From the NCBI GenBank assembly GCA_934699585.1, contig CAKUWY010000002.1, positions 186,001 to 250,000 of the forward strand: a stretch of 64,000 nt of DNA, read 5' to 3'. The stretch comes from an uncultured Fibrobacter sp. Lineage in GTDB: Bacteria > Fibrobacterota > Fibrobacteria > Fibrobacterales > Fibrobacteraceae. Within the stretch, counting starts at the first letter, position 1. Each line of letters begins with the position of its first letter. Position numbers and translations under genes: made by a program. The notes under the pieces were generated by a model. That model had not been told where the DNA came from, did not search any database, and was given only the letters and a program-made list of their open reading frames with translations. Of this stretch, positions 15,801 to 24,270 are shown piece by piece.

Positions 15801-17794
15801 TCTGTTTGCTCTGTCCAGCCGCATTTATCTGCGATTTCTAATGCAGACATAACAAGACGATCGCGTTTCTCGCTTTGTTTTTTGAGAACGCGCCAGATAT
15901 CGCCTATTTCTTTTTCGGATAATTTTGACTGTTGCAATATTTGAAAATTAGTATCCAAATCTTTTGAATTATACAAGGCTACACAGAAAGCGTTCATGTC
16001 CTTTTTTCTGCCTGCACGGCCAGCTTCCTGCACATAATTTTCTAGCGTACTAGATATTTCATAGTGAGCAACTAATTCAACATTATCCTTATCAACTCCC
16101 ATTCCGAATGCTGTCGTAGCAACTATGGTTTTAATATTTTCATTTTGGAATTTCTCCTGAATTTCCATTTTGATATCAGCATCCATCTGTCCGTTATAGC
16201 AGCCACTTTCAAAGCCATATTCTTTTAACCCCTCAGCCAATCTTTCTGTCGTCTTCACAGTGGAAGCGTAGATAATTTTGGGACCATCATATTGTCTTAA
16301 CAGATTAACCAATTCTTTATCGCGTTCATGGGTGTCTTTCGAAGCAGGTATAACTGAATAATCAAGATTTGTTCGTGCAGCAGTGCTTACGAACTTTTTT
16401 AACTCTAGATTCATCCTTTTCTTGAAATAGCCACAAATATCATCAACAACATCCTGCTTTGCTGTTGCGGTAAAACAGCTTATGGGAATATGAGATTCCA
16501 ATTTCTTTTCTTCTTCAAGATCCTTTATAAAATCAGCAAGATAAAGATAATCTACACGAAAGTCCTGTCCCCAGGCACTAAAACAATGCGCCTCGTCAAT
16601 GACAAACCTGTCAATACGACGATATTTCAATAATTTGAAAATCGTATTGGAACGAAGCGCTTCCGGAGAAATATAGAGAAGATCCTTCTCGTTCTCCATA
16701 ATCGCCTTAATTGTACTCTTCCGTTCAAGTGGCGAAAGATTGGAATTTATGTATGCGGCCCGTTCAATTCCAAAACGTTTTGTCAGAACGTCCACTTGGT
16801 CCTTCATTAAGGCAACAATAGGAGAAATAACGACCGTCAAAGCCCCAATTTGATTACCTGCGATAAGAGCCGGTAATTGGAAAGTCATAGACTTTCCTCC
16901 ACCCGTCTGGAACACGGCTAATAAAGATTCCCCTCGCATCGCCGATTCTACAACCTGTTGTTGTAAAGGAATCTTCTCCGTTTTATTGAAGGAGCGGAAC
17001 TCTTTGAAGCCAAACCATTTCTTTAATTGTTTGGTGGAGCTTAGTTGCTCGGAGCAATAAGGGCATTCCGGATTATCACAGGGAATAAGGCGTCGACGAC
17101 GAAGAATTCCTTCAAGATGAGGATATTGATAGCGAACCCAATGCGGAATATAGTCGGTAGGGCCATCTTCGCAGAATAACATTAGAAGAAAACACCATTC
17201 GATGCGATAAGCAGTCCATTCGTTTTCAAAATTTTGATTTAGGCAAATATTTTTTTCGTATTGACTTTGGAACCATTTCTGTATTTCTAATTGTTTTGAA
17301 CGAAGTTCGTTCCGTTCAGAGATGTCAACAAGACTAAAAAAAGGCGCAAATCCAGGTTCATTCTGCAGAAATAAAAACAACAAACATTGAAGTTGCCATG
17401 GAAGAATTTTCCATTTTTCGATGCAATCTTCTAATAATTTTTTGCAGAGCCTCGCATCTTGTAGAGGATTTGATGTTTCATCTTCGCTTTGTAGATACTC
17501 CTTGCGCAACCTATGATAGGGTTTGCGAGGGAACAGCAATGAAGACAGCATCAAAGTATCAAGAACCTTAATATTCGGAAAATCTATAGAAAAATATTGC
17601 CTAAGTATTGGCGCATCATGATTTAATATATAGTGCCCAACGATAAACTCAGCCTTATCTGAAGCTTCTTCTAATTTTGCCGGGCTTGTCGCTCGAACTT
17701 CCTCTTCACCCAATATATAGCCATATTCCCGAACTTTCTGTGTTCCGGGATTATATTCCAAATCAAAAAATAAGAATTTGCTAAAATCAGGCAT
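12860..17794 (-). CDS. DEDD exonuclease-RecQ helicase-UvrD helicase fusion
   Basis: 1644 aa. Residues 1-125: DEDD exonuclease-like fold (FFDLEYN with Asp11/Glu13, GHYILNHD, PLQDA with Asp113; the usual His of motif III looks like Ser108). A Cys cluster follows (Cys239, 244, 247). Residues 270-800: RecQ-type SF2 helicase with QTGGGKS (296-302), DEAH (400-403), CFTATA, and QEAGRAGR (589-596). Residues 1060-1600: UvrD/Rep SF1 helicase with GAGPGSGKT (1079-1087), VDEFQD (1195-1200), GDDDQSIFEFRG, TMHSSKGLEWDHV, LLYVAATRA. One protein thus carries two 3'-5' helicase motors and a nuclease. No ribosome site precedes the ATG; TATATT sits 8 bases upstream, so the mRNA may be leaderless. Divergent from the XRE/McrBC genes. 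Probably a defence helicase-nuclease. Confidence 0.9.
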   Translation of the reverse strand: MPDFSKFLFFDLEYNPGTQKVREYGYILGEEEVRATSPAKLEEASDKAEFIVGHYILNHDAPILRQYFSIDFPNIKVLDTLMLSSLLFPRKPYHRLRKEYLQSEDETSNPLQDARLCKKLLEDCIEKWKILPWQLQCLLFLFLQNEPGFAPFFSLVDISERNELRSKQLEIQKWFQSQYEKNICLNQNFENEWTAYRIEWCFLLMLFCEDGPTDYIPHWVRYQYPHLEGILRRRRLIPCDNPECPYCSEQLSSTKQLKKWFGFKEFRSFNKTEKIPLQQQVVESAMRGESLLAVFQTGGGKSMTFQLPALIAGNQIGALTVVISPIVALMKDQVDVLTKRFGIERAAYINSNLSPLERKSTIKAIMENEKDLLYISPEALRSNTIFKLLKYRRIDRFVIDEAHCFSAWGQDFRVDYLYLADFIKDLEEEKKLESHIPISCFTATAKQDVVDDICGYFKKRMNLELKKFVSTAARTNLDYSVIPASKDTHERDKELVNLLRQYDGPKIIYASTVKTTERLAEGLKEYGFESGCYNGQMDADIKMEIQEKFQNENIKTIVATTAFGMGVDKDNVELVAHYEISSTLENYVQEAGRAGRKKDMNAFCVALYNSKDLDTNFQILQQSKLSEKEIGDIWRVLKKQSEKRDRLVMSALEIADKCGWTEQTENTSGLETKVKHAIMLLEDQGFLKRLRNQTQMFGSSIAIETVAQVRRALDSPNVDKQGTIENIAFRIMRHIITKRWTKTPECALDDITVNLGIERKDANEALRLLRSKHLLDQRNDWSAKIQRMGTFNSKRMLARAKDLQEILLKNCEGHSVGEIFPLNLTKVNAARGESETGTETRKCLQIMRGMLRYWAHESIAEIHLVEAGHQLYQVEFLTEIEKVHKNLSDNWECFEKIIDVLLIMQKEQENKKDNSSSDAVWFSVDTLILRIFGAKEVENLARQAQFEFALLFLHLIGAITLENGLMVFYTGLVLDINSENRSRPFSERDFQKLHDFYENKAEAIHIVGKYAEMMLQNKSAAQELLNDYFTLNIQQFRQKYMMTADERDAVSVNMRERINAVNKEQRAIINSPARHILVGAGPGSGKTHMLVHKAASLLWLEEIQPNSLLILTFTRSACRELRKRLNDLAKGLAHGVTITTFHSLAFSILGIQGSKKDFKKKGECEKKGEEIINKAAEVIESGEDVGIGTLGVILVDEFQDLSESEYRMLKALYDYGDKPPRLIAVGDDDQSIFEFRGSSSVFFRKFSSEFANTKEFYLTNNYRSAVNIVRANEEILSYLDYRVKDGRRQNSVCLENGVLEYYEEYDRMRGAFAAAKILVEKSKKDNGSASILSPENAEAFLAAAKLEELGVDCRIIKGQDREKCPVDSIREIVGFKQIVETDQEIVKKPWTIEQFKCISERYKRHHKGESSFELLDAVVNDFVDCEDEVTLGGLEQYLNDVSYADLNRKGDLQINVGTMHSSKGLEWDHVILNLGDWKPESQEQFRLLYVAATRAKKSLTILGDEKNLPSSWIRNFKKMGRVGECSIPQIIHVETGLGDLNLGNILVNEKNKNRTRYLQEKFAALPLGTEIDIGFSREFQCYNTNYNGRFIAAFSNNFINDYLKNLQKNLYRPKKATLLQICKWQDDFRQEIWVPLLRVEFGRT

Positions 17795-17850
17795 TCATTT
17801 GAAATATAAATGAATTTTGTCGTAAAAAACGGAGAAAACAGATGTTTTAG

Positions 17851-17972
17851 CGGCAATTTGCCGACAAATTCTATCTGAATACCTTCGTTTTTACCAAATG
17901 GCATGATTTTGAAAACATAAACATATTTGTTTTAGATTGTGCACTATATGGCGTGGCTAAAAATTGCACTAT
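17851..17972. promoter_or_regulatory. Divergent control region: palindrome and direct repeats
   Basis: The 217-base gap between the helicase and XRE genes holds the palindrome CGGCAA-T-TTGCCG (17851-17863) and two direct TGCACTAT repeats (17940-17947 and 17965-17972), spaced 25 bases apart. Repeats placed this way upstream of a C-protein-like XRE gene are plausible operators for co-ordinate control of both transcripts. Confidence 0.5.
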
Positions 17973-18011
17973 TTATATGTTTGAAGAGAACAGCTCAAAT
18001 GAATTCATTAT

Positions 18012-18509
18012 ATGTCTCTTCAAAACAATATTGGTAAAGCAATTCGTACTCTGCGCTCGCAGAAAGGCGTTTCGCAAGAAAAACTTGCTCTCGAAACAGG
18101 TGTTGGCCGTCGCTATATGAGCGACATTGAGAATGGCCGGCGTAATGTTTCTCTCGAAATCATTGAAAAACTCGCGAATTTCTTTGAATTAAGTCCGAGT
18201 GATTTTGTTAAGCAAATCGAGAATGTCGATTTTCCTCCTTTCACGCTTGATTCTCTCAAGGAGTATCTTTGCGAGCGTGGTTATGAGGATAGCGTAGTTC
18301 TTGAAAAGCCTGATTTTGTGGATGCCGTTGTTGGCGTTAGCGAGGATGGCCGTGTCATTTATGCATACGAAAAAATGGTTCGTTCTCTGATGCTGTCGGA
18401 TGACATGGATTACGAAGAAGCTGCAGAATTTATTGATTTCAATACTCTTGGGGCATTGCCTAGTATGGGTGAAAAAGCTCCGATTGTATTGATGGAAATC
18501 GAGGGGTAA
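18012..18509 (+). CDS. XRE-family regulator (control-protein-like)
   Basis: 165 aa. Residues 5-65 are a Cro/C1 helix-turn-helix: IGKAIRTLRSQKGVSQEKL, GVGRRYMSDIENGRRNVS, IIEKLANFFEL. This is very like restriction-modification C proteins. Residues 75-165 form an acidic extension (VVLEKPDFVDAVVGVSEDG) reminiscent of small antitoxin-like domains. The stop is 6 bases before the EVE-McrB start. Likely represses or times expression of the restriction genes and perhaps of the divergent helicase. Confidence 0.88.
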   Translation: MSLQNNIGKAIRTLRSQKGVSQEKLALETGVGRRYMSDIENGRRNVSLEIIEKLANFFELSPSDFVKQIENVDFPPFTLDSLKEYLCERGYEDSVVLEKPDFVDAVVGVSEDGRVIYAYEKMVRSLMLSDDMDYEEAAEFIDFNTLGALPSMGEKAPIVLMEIEG

Positions 18510-18515
18510 AAACTA

Positions 18516-20300
18516 ATGAAATATTTTTTTGTATCACAACGTCAGACCCATAAAGAAGAACATTCGCAAAGTTATTTGTGGGCCCCTCGCGATGGTGTTT
18601 GGCACCATGAGACCATGTCGGAAGTGAAGAAAGGCGATGCAATTATACAATATACAGGAAAAATTGTAGGAGTTGGAATCGCTTTGAAAGATAATTACAA
18701 CTTCGATCGCCCTGAAGCAAATGGTTTTAATAAGTGGGATAAACAGGGCTATAAAGTCGATGTTGAACAATTTCATTTTGTTACATCAGTAGAAAAGGAA
18801 TCTGTAAAAAATGCTTTGCTAGAAAGCCAGCCTAAGTATCACGCTCCGTTAAACATAAATGGTGGAGTCAATCAGGGGTACTTATTTCCTGCTAATGTAG
18901 CTATGGTAAACATTATATTGCGTAAAGCTTTAGAAATTGATCAAAGTCCTCAACAAATTGAAGTTGTCAAAAAAATTCAAGAGAAGCTAAACATTGATTT
19001 ATCGAAAAAGAATGAAAATAAACCTAATCAAGGGCAGGATGCAATGAACAAAAGTGTTTCTATCCAAAAAATCTTCTTCGGTGCTCCTGGTACGGGCAAG
19101 TCTTTTAAAGTAAACTCGATCCTCCCTAATGAAGATATTTGGAGTGTGTCTGGTGAAATCAGAAAGCAGCTGTTCCTTGATTCTGACACGGCGAAAAAGG
19201 CTCATTACGCAGAGGTCCTTGACAACAAAGAAAAGTTCGGCGATATCTGGAATGTAGATGAACTTTCTGTATTAGATGAAAAACTTTCTGAAGTCAATTC
19301 AGTAGACAATGTCAGCAACCCCGAACATAGCGCACTTCAGGCTTACATAAAATTCCTTAAAGAATACAAGTTTGAACGTGTGTTCCGCACCACGTTCCAC
19401 CCTGATTACGATTACGCACAGTTTGTAGGCGCTTACAAGCCCAAGAAAGAATTAAACAATACTACAAACAAAGAAGAGCTAACTTATTCTTTTGTCCCGC
19501 AGGTTTTTGCAAAGGCTTATGCTGCTGCATGGAAAAATTTTTTAAAGGCCGGTAGTGTGTCGACTATCGCGAATCAGATTTATCTCGTTATCGAAGAAAT
19601 TAATCGCGGAAACTGCGCCCAGATTTTCGGCGATATCTTCCAGTTGCTCGACCGCGATAGTGACGGTTTCTCGCAGTATGCGATTGACGCGGATTGTGAT
19701 TTCGCTGATTGGTTAAAAACCGATGGATTGGCTTCTGATTGGGATAACTATATAGCCGATCCCCATGTTAAAGGTGGCAAGATTGCCCTCCCGCCGAACT
19801 TGAACATTCTCGCCACGATGAACACCAGCGACCAGTCGCTGTTCCCCATGGACAGTGCGTTCAAGCGTCGCTTTGACTGGGAATACGTGCCAATCAAATA
19901 CGCAAAAGATAGTGACTGCGGCGATGATTGGAAGGCAGATGAATTCAAAATTGTCATCGGCGATTCAACGTACATGTGGCTTGATTTCTTGAAAAAAGTC
20001 AATGCTGATATCGACGAAACGACTCATAGCGAAGACAAGCAAATGGGCGAATTCTTCATAAAGCCGAAGAGTGATGATTTGAAAATTACGTTCAATGAAT
20101 TTCGTTCCAAGGTCCTGTTCTATTTGTGGGATTTCGTGTATAAAGACGAGACTGAACGGCAGGCCGTGTTCCACTTCTCGTATGGGGATGGCGACGGGAA
20201 AATTAATAGCGTGACGTTCCAATCGCTTTTCGGTAAAGATGCCGAAGCTATCGTGAACAAGATTATGGAAAACCTGAAAGTTGAGAAAGTGACCGCCTAA
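18516..20300 (+). CDS. EVE-domain McrB-type restriction GTPase/ATPase
   Basis: 594 aa. Residues 1-140 form an EVE/PUA-like domain (MKYFFVSQRQ, YLWAPRDGVWHHETMSEVK, KGDAIIQYTGKIVGVG), a fold used to read modified bases. A linker follows, then an AAA+ McrB motor: GAPGTGKS (189-196), YLVIEEINRGNCAQIFGDI (Walker B), and the McrB signature ATMNTSDQS followed by AFKRRFDW. In McrBC systems this subunit recognises modified DNA and drives the McrC nuclease. The gene lies between XRE and the McrC-like gene, with no methyltransferase nearby, which favours a type IV (modification-dependent) system. Confidence 0.9.
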   Translation: MKYFFVSQRQTHKEEHSQSYLWAPRDGVWHHETMSEVKKGDAIIQYTGKIVGVGIALKDNYNFDRPEANGFNKWDKQGYKVDVEQFHFVTSVEKESVKNALLESQPKYHAPLNINGGVNQGYLFPANVAMVNIILRKALEIDQSPQQIEVVKKIQEKLNIDLSKKNENKPNQGQDAMNKSVSIQKIFFGAPGTGKSFKVNSILPNEDIWSVSGEIRKQLFLDSDTAKKAHYAEVLDNKEKFGDIWNVDELSVLDEKLSEVNSVDNVSNPEHSALQAYIKFLKEYKFERVFRTTFHPDYDYAQFVGAYKPKKELNNTTNKEELTYSFVPQVFAKAYAAAWKNFLKAGSVSTIANQIYLVIEEINRGNCAQIFGDIFQLLDRDSDGFSQYAIDADCDFADWLKTDGLASDWDNYIADPHVKGGKIALPPNLNILATMNTSDQSLFPMDSAFKRRFDWEYVPIKYAKDSDCGDDWKADEFKIVIGDSTYMWLDFLKKVNADIDETTHSEDKQMGEFFIKPKSDDLKITFNEFRSKVLFYLWDFVYKDETERQAVFHFSYGDGDGKINSVTFQSLFGKDAEAIVNKIMENLKVEKVTA

Positions 20301-20316
20301 AACTTTTTGGTTATTC

Positions 20317-22203
20317 ATGATTTTCCTGTTCGAAGAATTTGCCTACAGCACCGATTACCTCAAGGAGGTTATCGGTTATAGGGGCAATAGCGATTTCCAG
20401 AGCGAGAGCGGTTTTAATACCAAAGTGGCCGACACGGGTGCCAAAATAAACGGCGTCGGTTATTGCTTTTTCAACGGGAATCCTGTATTCGTGCTGCCCA
20501 AGGTCTTTCTCGACTGCAACAATACAAGGGCTTTCGGCGTGCCGATCGCTGCAAATGGCGAGGATATTTTCGGTAAGGGCGAGTCGCCCATAAAGAACGT
20601 TCAGCGCAGGTTTCTCTCGTCGCTTTCGACTTGGCTCTATTCCGCTATCGACAAGTACCGCGCCGACAGCGATAAGACTGGCGTCCGTTCCCCAGACCAC
20701 ATGGAACATTCCAAGTTCAGGGGCGATGCCCGCTATGCGACGCTGCTCGATGTCATGAGCAGCATGGAACTGTTCTACAAGAAAAACCAGAACCTGTTCG
20801 TCTTTGTTGCCAAGAACAAGCATAGCGGAAACAACCGGATTAACTGGCAGCGGACTATCGCGAAAAAGACGCCTTTTATTCAAGGCGATTCGCCAATCTA
20901 CATGGAACTGGTGAACAAGAAGAAGGTTTTCGATTTGGACGACCGTCTGCTTGTTCTGTATTTCTCCGCGATGAAGTTTATCCAGGACGAGTTCGGGTTC
21001 GAAATGCCGCAGAGCGAGTTCTACGTTCCGCTCAAAAGGCAGGAGTTCGCACGCCTTCTGGAATGCGAACGCGGGCTGCGCGAGCTTCGCCGTATCAAGT
21101 ACAAGTATTTCGAAGACCGCCTGCTGAAACTCTACAACATAATGGAGGCGTTTTTCCGTTGGGGCGCAAGGTACACCAACAAAAACGTAAAGGCGAAGGA
21201 ATACCTGATTGCAAATTCGTTCAACAACGTTTTCGAGGCGATGATCGACAGCCTCATCAGCGACCAGGATAAAGAAGTCGCGAAGTTGAAGAAAAACGAA
21301 GACGGCAAGATAATCGACCACCTGTACAAGGAAAAGTCGCTGATATTCGCCGACGGACACGAAAACATTTGGCATATTGGCGATAGCAAGTATTACAAAG
21401 AAGAAAACGAGGTGCTCGGCCAGTCGGTTGCAAAGCAGTACACCTACGCCAAGAACATTGTCCAGGACTTTTTCTCTCCCGACTTTGTAGATGGCAATGA
21501 CGAATGCTATAGTTCGGGCGTCCATCAAGGAGTGCGCTATAGGGACTCGGTGACAGAAGGCTACAGCGTTACGCCGAACTTCTTTATCCGCGGGTTTGTC
21601 CCGGAGTACGAAAACGACGGCCAGTACGACGATCCGTATTTTTCGAAGAAAGGCGAGAATACGGAGCCAATCAAGCCCGGCGAAGATGATATGTGGGGTA
21701 AGCGCAACCGTCATTTCCGTAACCGCCTCTTTGACCGCGACACGCTTTTGCTGAAGGTGTACAACATAAATTTCTTGTACGTGCTAAAGACATACACTTC
21801 CAAGCATTCGTCCCTGCGCGACGATTTCAAGAAAAAGACCCGAAAGAGATTCCGCGATGATTTTTTGGAGCTGCTGGGCGACAATTACTACTTCTGGGCC
21901 GTATATTTGCCGGACTGGCAAAAACCCGATTATGCAGAACGGCTCCAGGATTTTGTTGACCGCCATTTCCATGCGCTAGTGGGCCGCGTGTTCCAGCCCG
22001 CAGGAACGCCGCACTGCCTGATACTCGCGCTGGAACGGGATGTCGTCGATAAATCAAAAGAAGGCGACAAAGACGATTATCGAGCAATCCGGAAGATTGT
22101 CGACGACGCAAAATGCGAAGTCTTTTACGTATGGCCCCATGAAATATGGGAAGACGATGATCTGCGAAATGATAAGTATCGGGGTTGGAATACTGATTTC
22201 TAG
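20317..22203 (+). CDS. LlaJI/McrC-type restriction nuclease subunit
   Basis: 628 aa. The central region carries a PD-(D/E)xK core: LIFADGHENIWHIGDSKYY, with Asp346, Asp356 and Lys358 as catalytic candidates. Segments such as NFFIRGFVPEYENDGQY, LLKVYNINFLYVLKTYTS and the C-terminal VFYVWPHEIWEDDDLR resemble the LlaJI R2 family, the McrC-like partner of LlaJI R1. It begins 16 bases after the McrB stop without a clear ribosome site, so coupling is likely. Expected to cut DNA when bound by the McrB partner. Confidence 0.82.
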   Translation: MIFLFEEFAYSTDYLKEVIGYRGNSDFQSESGFNTKVADTGAKINGVGYCFFNGNPVFVLPKVFLDCNNTRAFGVPIAANGEDIFGKGESPIKNVQRRFLSSLSTWLYSAIDKYRADSDKTGVRSPDHMEHSKFRGDARYATLLDVMSSMELFYKKNQNLFVFVAKNKHSGNNRINWQRTIAKKTPFIQGDSPIYMELVNKKKVFDLDDRLLVLYFSAMKFIQDEFGFEMPQSEFYVPLKRQEFARLLECERGLRELRRIKYKYFEDRLLKLYNIMEAFFRWGARYTNKNVKAKEYLIANSFNNVFEAMIDSLISDQDKEVAKLKKNEDGKIIDHLYKEKSLIFADGHENIWHIGDSKYYKEENEVLGQSVAKQYTYAKNIVQDFFSPDFVDGNDECYSSGVHQGVRYRDSVTEGYSVTPNFFIRGFVPEYENDGQYDDPYFSKKGENTEPIKPGEDDMWGKRNRHFRNRLFDRDTLLLKVYNINFLYVLKTYTSKHSSLRDDFKKKTRKRFRDDFLELLGDNYYFWAVYLPDWQKPDYAERLQDFVDRHFHALVGRVFQPAGTPHCLILALERDVVDKSKEGDKDDYRAIRKIVDDAKCEVFYVWPHEIWEDDDLRNDKYRGWNTDF

Positions 22204-22271
22204 CATATTTTAAATCGCGCATCTGCCTATAAACCTGTCTATAAATCCGCCTATATTCCAGCATTTAGTGC

Positions 22272-22300
22272 TTGACTGGTGTAATGTTTTGTATTATATT
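22272..22300 (+). promoter_or_regulatory. Sigma-70-type promoter of the RelB gene
   Basis: TTGACT (22272-22277), 17-base spacer, TATATT (22295-22300). The ribosome-binding site GGAGG and ATG 22322 follow. Confidence 0.75.
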
Positions 22301-22321
22301 TGTAATAGAACGGAGGTTTAT

Positions 22322-22615
22322 ATGGCTACTACCGTGTTGCAGGTCCGCGTGGACGAGGAACTAAAGAACGAGGCCGCCGAGCTTTTCGAAAACCTGGGAA
22401 TCGACATCCCCACGGCAATTCGCATCTTTTTCAAGCGCGCCGTCGCCGAGAAGGGCATCCCTTTCGAGCTGCGCGAACCGACCGCCGTTTACGATGCCAA
22501 CCCTGGTTGGAAGGCCTTTATGGACTTGCGCAGGCAGGCACAGCGTGGCCCCGCCGCAGGTATGAGCGAGGCCGAAATCGAGGCCGAGATCGCCGCAGCT
22601 AGGAGCGGGAAGTAG
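22322..22615 (+). CDS. RelB/DinJ-family antitoxin, orphan
   Basis: 97 aa. N-terminal ribbon-helix-helix typical of RelB/DinJ: TTVLQVRVDEELKNEAAEL, LGIDIPTAIRIFFKRAVAE, GIPFEL. The C-terminal half is the usual toxin-binding tail (PGWKAFMDLRRQAQRG), ending in a charged helix. Start chosen at ATG 22322, with GGAGG 6 bases upstream. Normally a RelE/YafQ toxin gene follows within a few bases; here the next gene is on the other strand, so the toxin is absent. Confidence 0.88.
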   Translation: MATTVLQVRVDEELKNEAAELFENLGIDIPTAIRIFFKRAVAEKGIPFELREPTAVYDANPGWKAFMDLRRQAQRGPAAGMSEAEIEAEIAAARSGK

Positions 22616-22655
22616 GCGCATCGCACTTATAAAAGATTGGGCACCCTATTTTAAA

Positions 22656-22676
22656 TCGTCAGCCGACGGCTGACGA
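22656..22676. repeat. 21-base perfect palindrome with one central base
   Basis: Arms TCGTCAGCCG and CGGCTGACGA around a single A, in the gap between the RelB gene and the toxin fragment. Same odd-length design as other palindromes of the island. Confidence 0.7.
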
Positions 22677-22715
22677 ACTGAAAAATCAAAATTAAAGAAA
22701 GATACACGCCCGTTT

Positions 22716-23009
22716 CTACGTTAAGTATATCATCCTTAACCGTTCTAGGTCTTGTTCCTTATTGAAGTTCGCACGGAATTCTTCTGGAGCCCAATCACCA
22801 AAAATGCTTTCTGCAGGTAGTTCCTCATTTTCCATAGAATCTATGAATGCGGAGATGTCCTTGCGAATTTTTGCATTGCAATCAATATTTGTTTCTTCGC
22901 TCAGAAGGAGCAGCAAACGGAAAACATCGTATTTGTGCTTGCGTAGGTCAGATTCGTTGACGGCCTTCCCTTTTTTGGCGTCTTTATTCAGGTTGAGCCA
23001 AGCATGCAT
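22716..23009 (-). pseudogene. C-terminal fragment of an AbiEii-type nucleotidyltransferase toxin
   Basis: 97 residues: MHAWLNLNKDAKKGKAVNE, SDLRKHKYDVFRLLLLLSE, then an acidic helical tail to LERLRMIYLT. This matches the C-terminal third of nucleotidyltransferase AbiEii/MenT-type toxins (the ...KHKxDVFRL motif). The catalytic GSxxxxD core should lie upstream, but only 27 bases separate it from the stop of the preceding gene and these hold stops in frame. An internal deletion has therefore removed the catalytic domain. Whether the fragment is still translated is unknown. Confidence 0.75.
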
Positions 23010-23035
23010 TTTTAAGGGGAATCAAGTGAGTCCGT

Positions 23036-23992
23036 TTACCATTGTTCTTTCTCCAACATTTCCTTAATGCATGCTTGAACGCGTTCGTTTGGAGAATCTT
23101 TTAGCGATAGATAAAGCGAGACTGTATCCACTCGGTTGTTTTTTACAAAGGGGGTCGGATCGTATTTCCATATTTGTAGGCGTGCGTAAAGGTAATTCAG
23201 GAACCCGGCATTCTCTTTCAAAACGTCTTTTTCCTTTGCCTGTTCTTCACGGGGCCCGCAAGCAACGATTTTCTTGTCGGGTGGCGCAAGCATGGAAATC
23301 TGCGAAAGGGCGGATTCCCCTGCAGCGGGAAATTCGCTGAGTAATTCCGGTGATGGCAAATGATAGGTTTCGCGTTTGACAGGATTGTCAAGGTAAGGGA
23401 GAGCCTTGTCGAACAGAGCCCTTCCAGTTGCGGCACAGGTTATCTGGATAGTCTGCCCTTCCCTGGTTTCCTTGATGAGTCCACGATCCAGCAGTTCCTT
23501 GCAATAACGGGAGACGGACATCGGGGTAAGGCCGTTCATCTTTGCTGCTTCGGTTTTCGATATCTTGGAATCCTTGACTTTGTACAGCATGAACAGGAAA
23601 AACGCCTGGGCCGAGGCGGTCAATTTCGGGAGAATTTCTCCCTTTTTCAGCGGCTTCTGTGACGCGGTGTATTTTCGCCTGCGGTAGGCGATGCCTAGGA
23701 ACGGCAAGTAGAAAATAGAGGATGCCGAGACAAAGGGTATGCCTTCTTCGACCAAATTCCTTCGTTGGAAATCGCTCAGGGTGTCGAAGGCGAATGCGAC
23801 AGGCATTGCGGTCGCCATTTCCAACTGGTTGAGCGTATGTTTGAGCGAATCCCTGCGTAAATCGCCCTCGCCAATAAAGGAGACGAGCAGGAACTTCTGC
23901 CCCATAGCTTCGGCTTCGTAAAACGCCTTGCCGTCGACCATGTAAAAGGGGAGCCCCTTCGGGCTCTTTACAGACCGAATTTCGCATTTCAT
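23036..23992 (-). CDS. Winged-helix antitoxin/regulator paired with the AbiEii-type toxin
   Basis: 318 aa. Residues about 1-110: a mixed domain (FYMVDGKAFYEAEAMGQKF, PVAFAFDTLSDFQRRNLVE). Residues 125-195: a MarR-like winged helix (AFFLFMLYKVKDSKISKTE, MNGLTPMSVSRYCKELLDR, GLIKETREGQ). The rest is helical. Proteins of this build sit directly upstream of AbiEii-type nucleotidyltransferase toxins and serve as antitoxin and autorepressor. Here it remains intact while the toxin is truncated. The upstream region has four AACATTTTA-type half-sites (24079-24130). Confidence 0.72.
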   Translation of the reverse strand: MKCEIRSVKSPKGLPFYMVDGKAFYEAEAMGQKFLLVSFIGEGDLRRDSLKHTLNQLEMATAMPVAFAFDTLSDFQRRNLVEEGIPFVSASSIFYLPFLGIAYRRRKYTASQKPLKKGEILPKLTASAQAFFLFMLYKVKDSKISKTEAAKMNGLTPMSVSRYCKELLDRGLIKETREGQTIQITCAATGRALFDKALPYLDNPVKRETYHLPSPELLSEFPAAGESALSQISMLAPPDKKIVACGPREEQAKEKDVLKENAGFLNYLYARLQIWKYDPTPFVKNNRVDTVSLYLSLKDSPNERVQACIKEMLEKEQW

Positions 23993-24078
23993 TCCGAAAT
24001 CGATGAAGGCTGCTTGTATTTTCGGGCCGATTTCGTTTTTATCGAAAAAGAAGAAAAATATGATTTTATCCTCTTTTT

Positions 24079-24130
24079 AACATTTTATTATAATATAACA
24101 TTTTAAAATGTTAAAGTCAATAAAAATGTT
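24079..24130. promoter_or_regulatory. Operator-like cluster of AACATTTTA half-sites
   Basis: AACATTTTA at 24079-24087 and 24097-24105, inverted TAAAATGTT at 24104-24112, and TAAAAATGTT at 24121-24130. Together they make a direct and an inverted pair in the A+T-rich stretch about 90-140 bases upstream of the winged-helix gene. A likely autoregulatory site. Confidence 0.55.
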
Positions 24131-24270
24131 ATAATTGTGTGAAAAATTTCCCAATGCCACCCAATTCGGTGAAACGGCTAGGAAAATATATAGCGATTTG
24201 ACATACAGTGCCTGTCAAATTGCCCGAATTCACCCTTTCGCGGTCCCGTTGTTTGATTCCTATGTGGATT

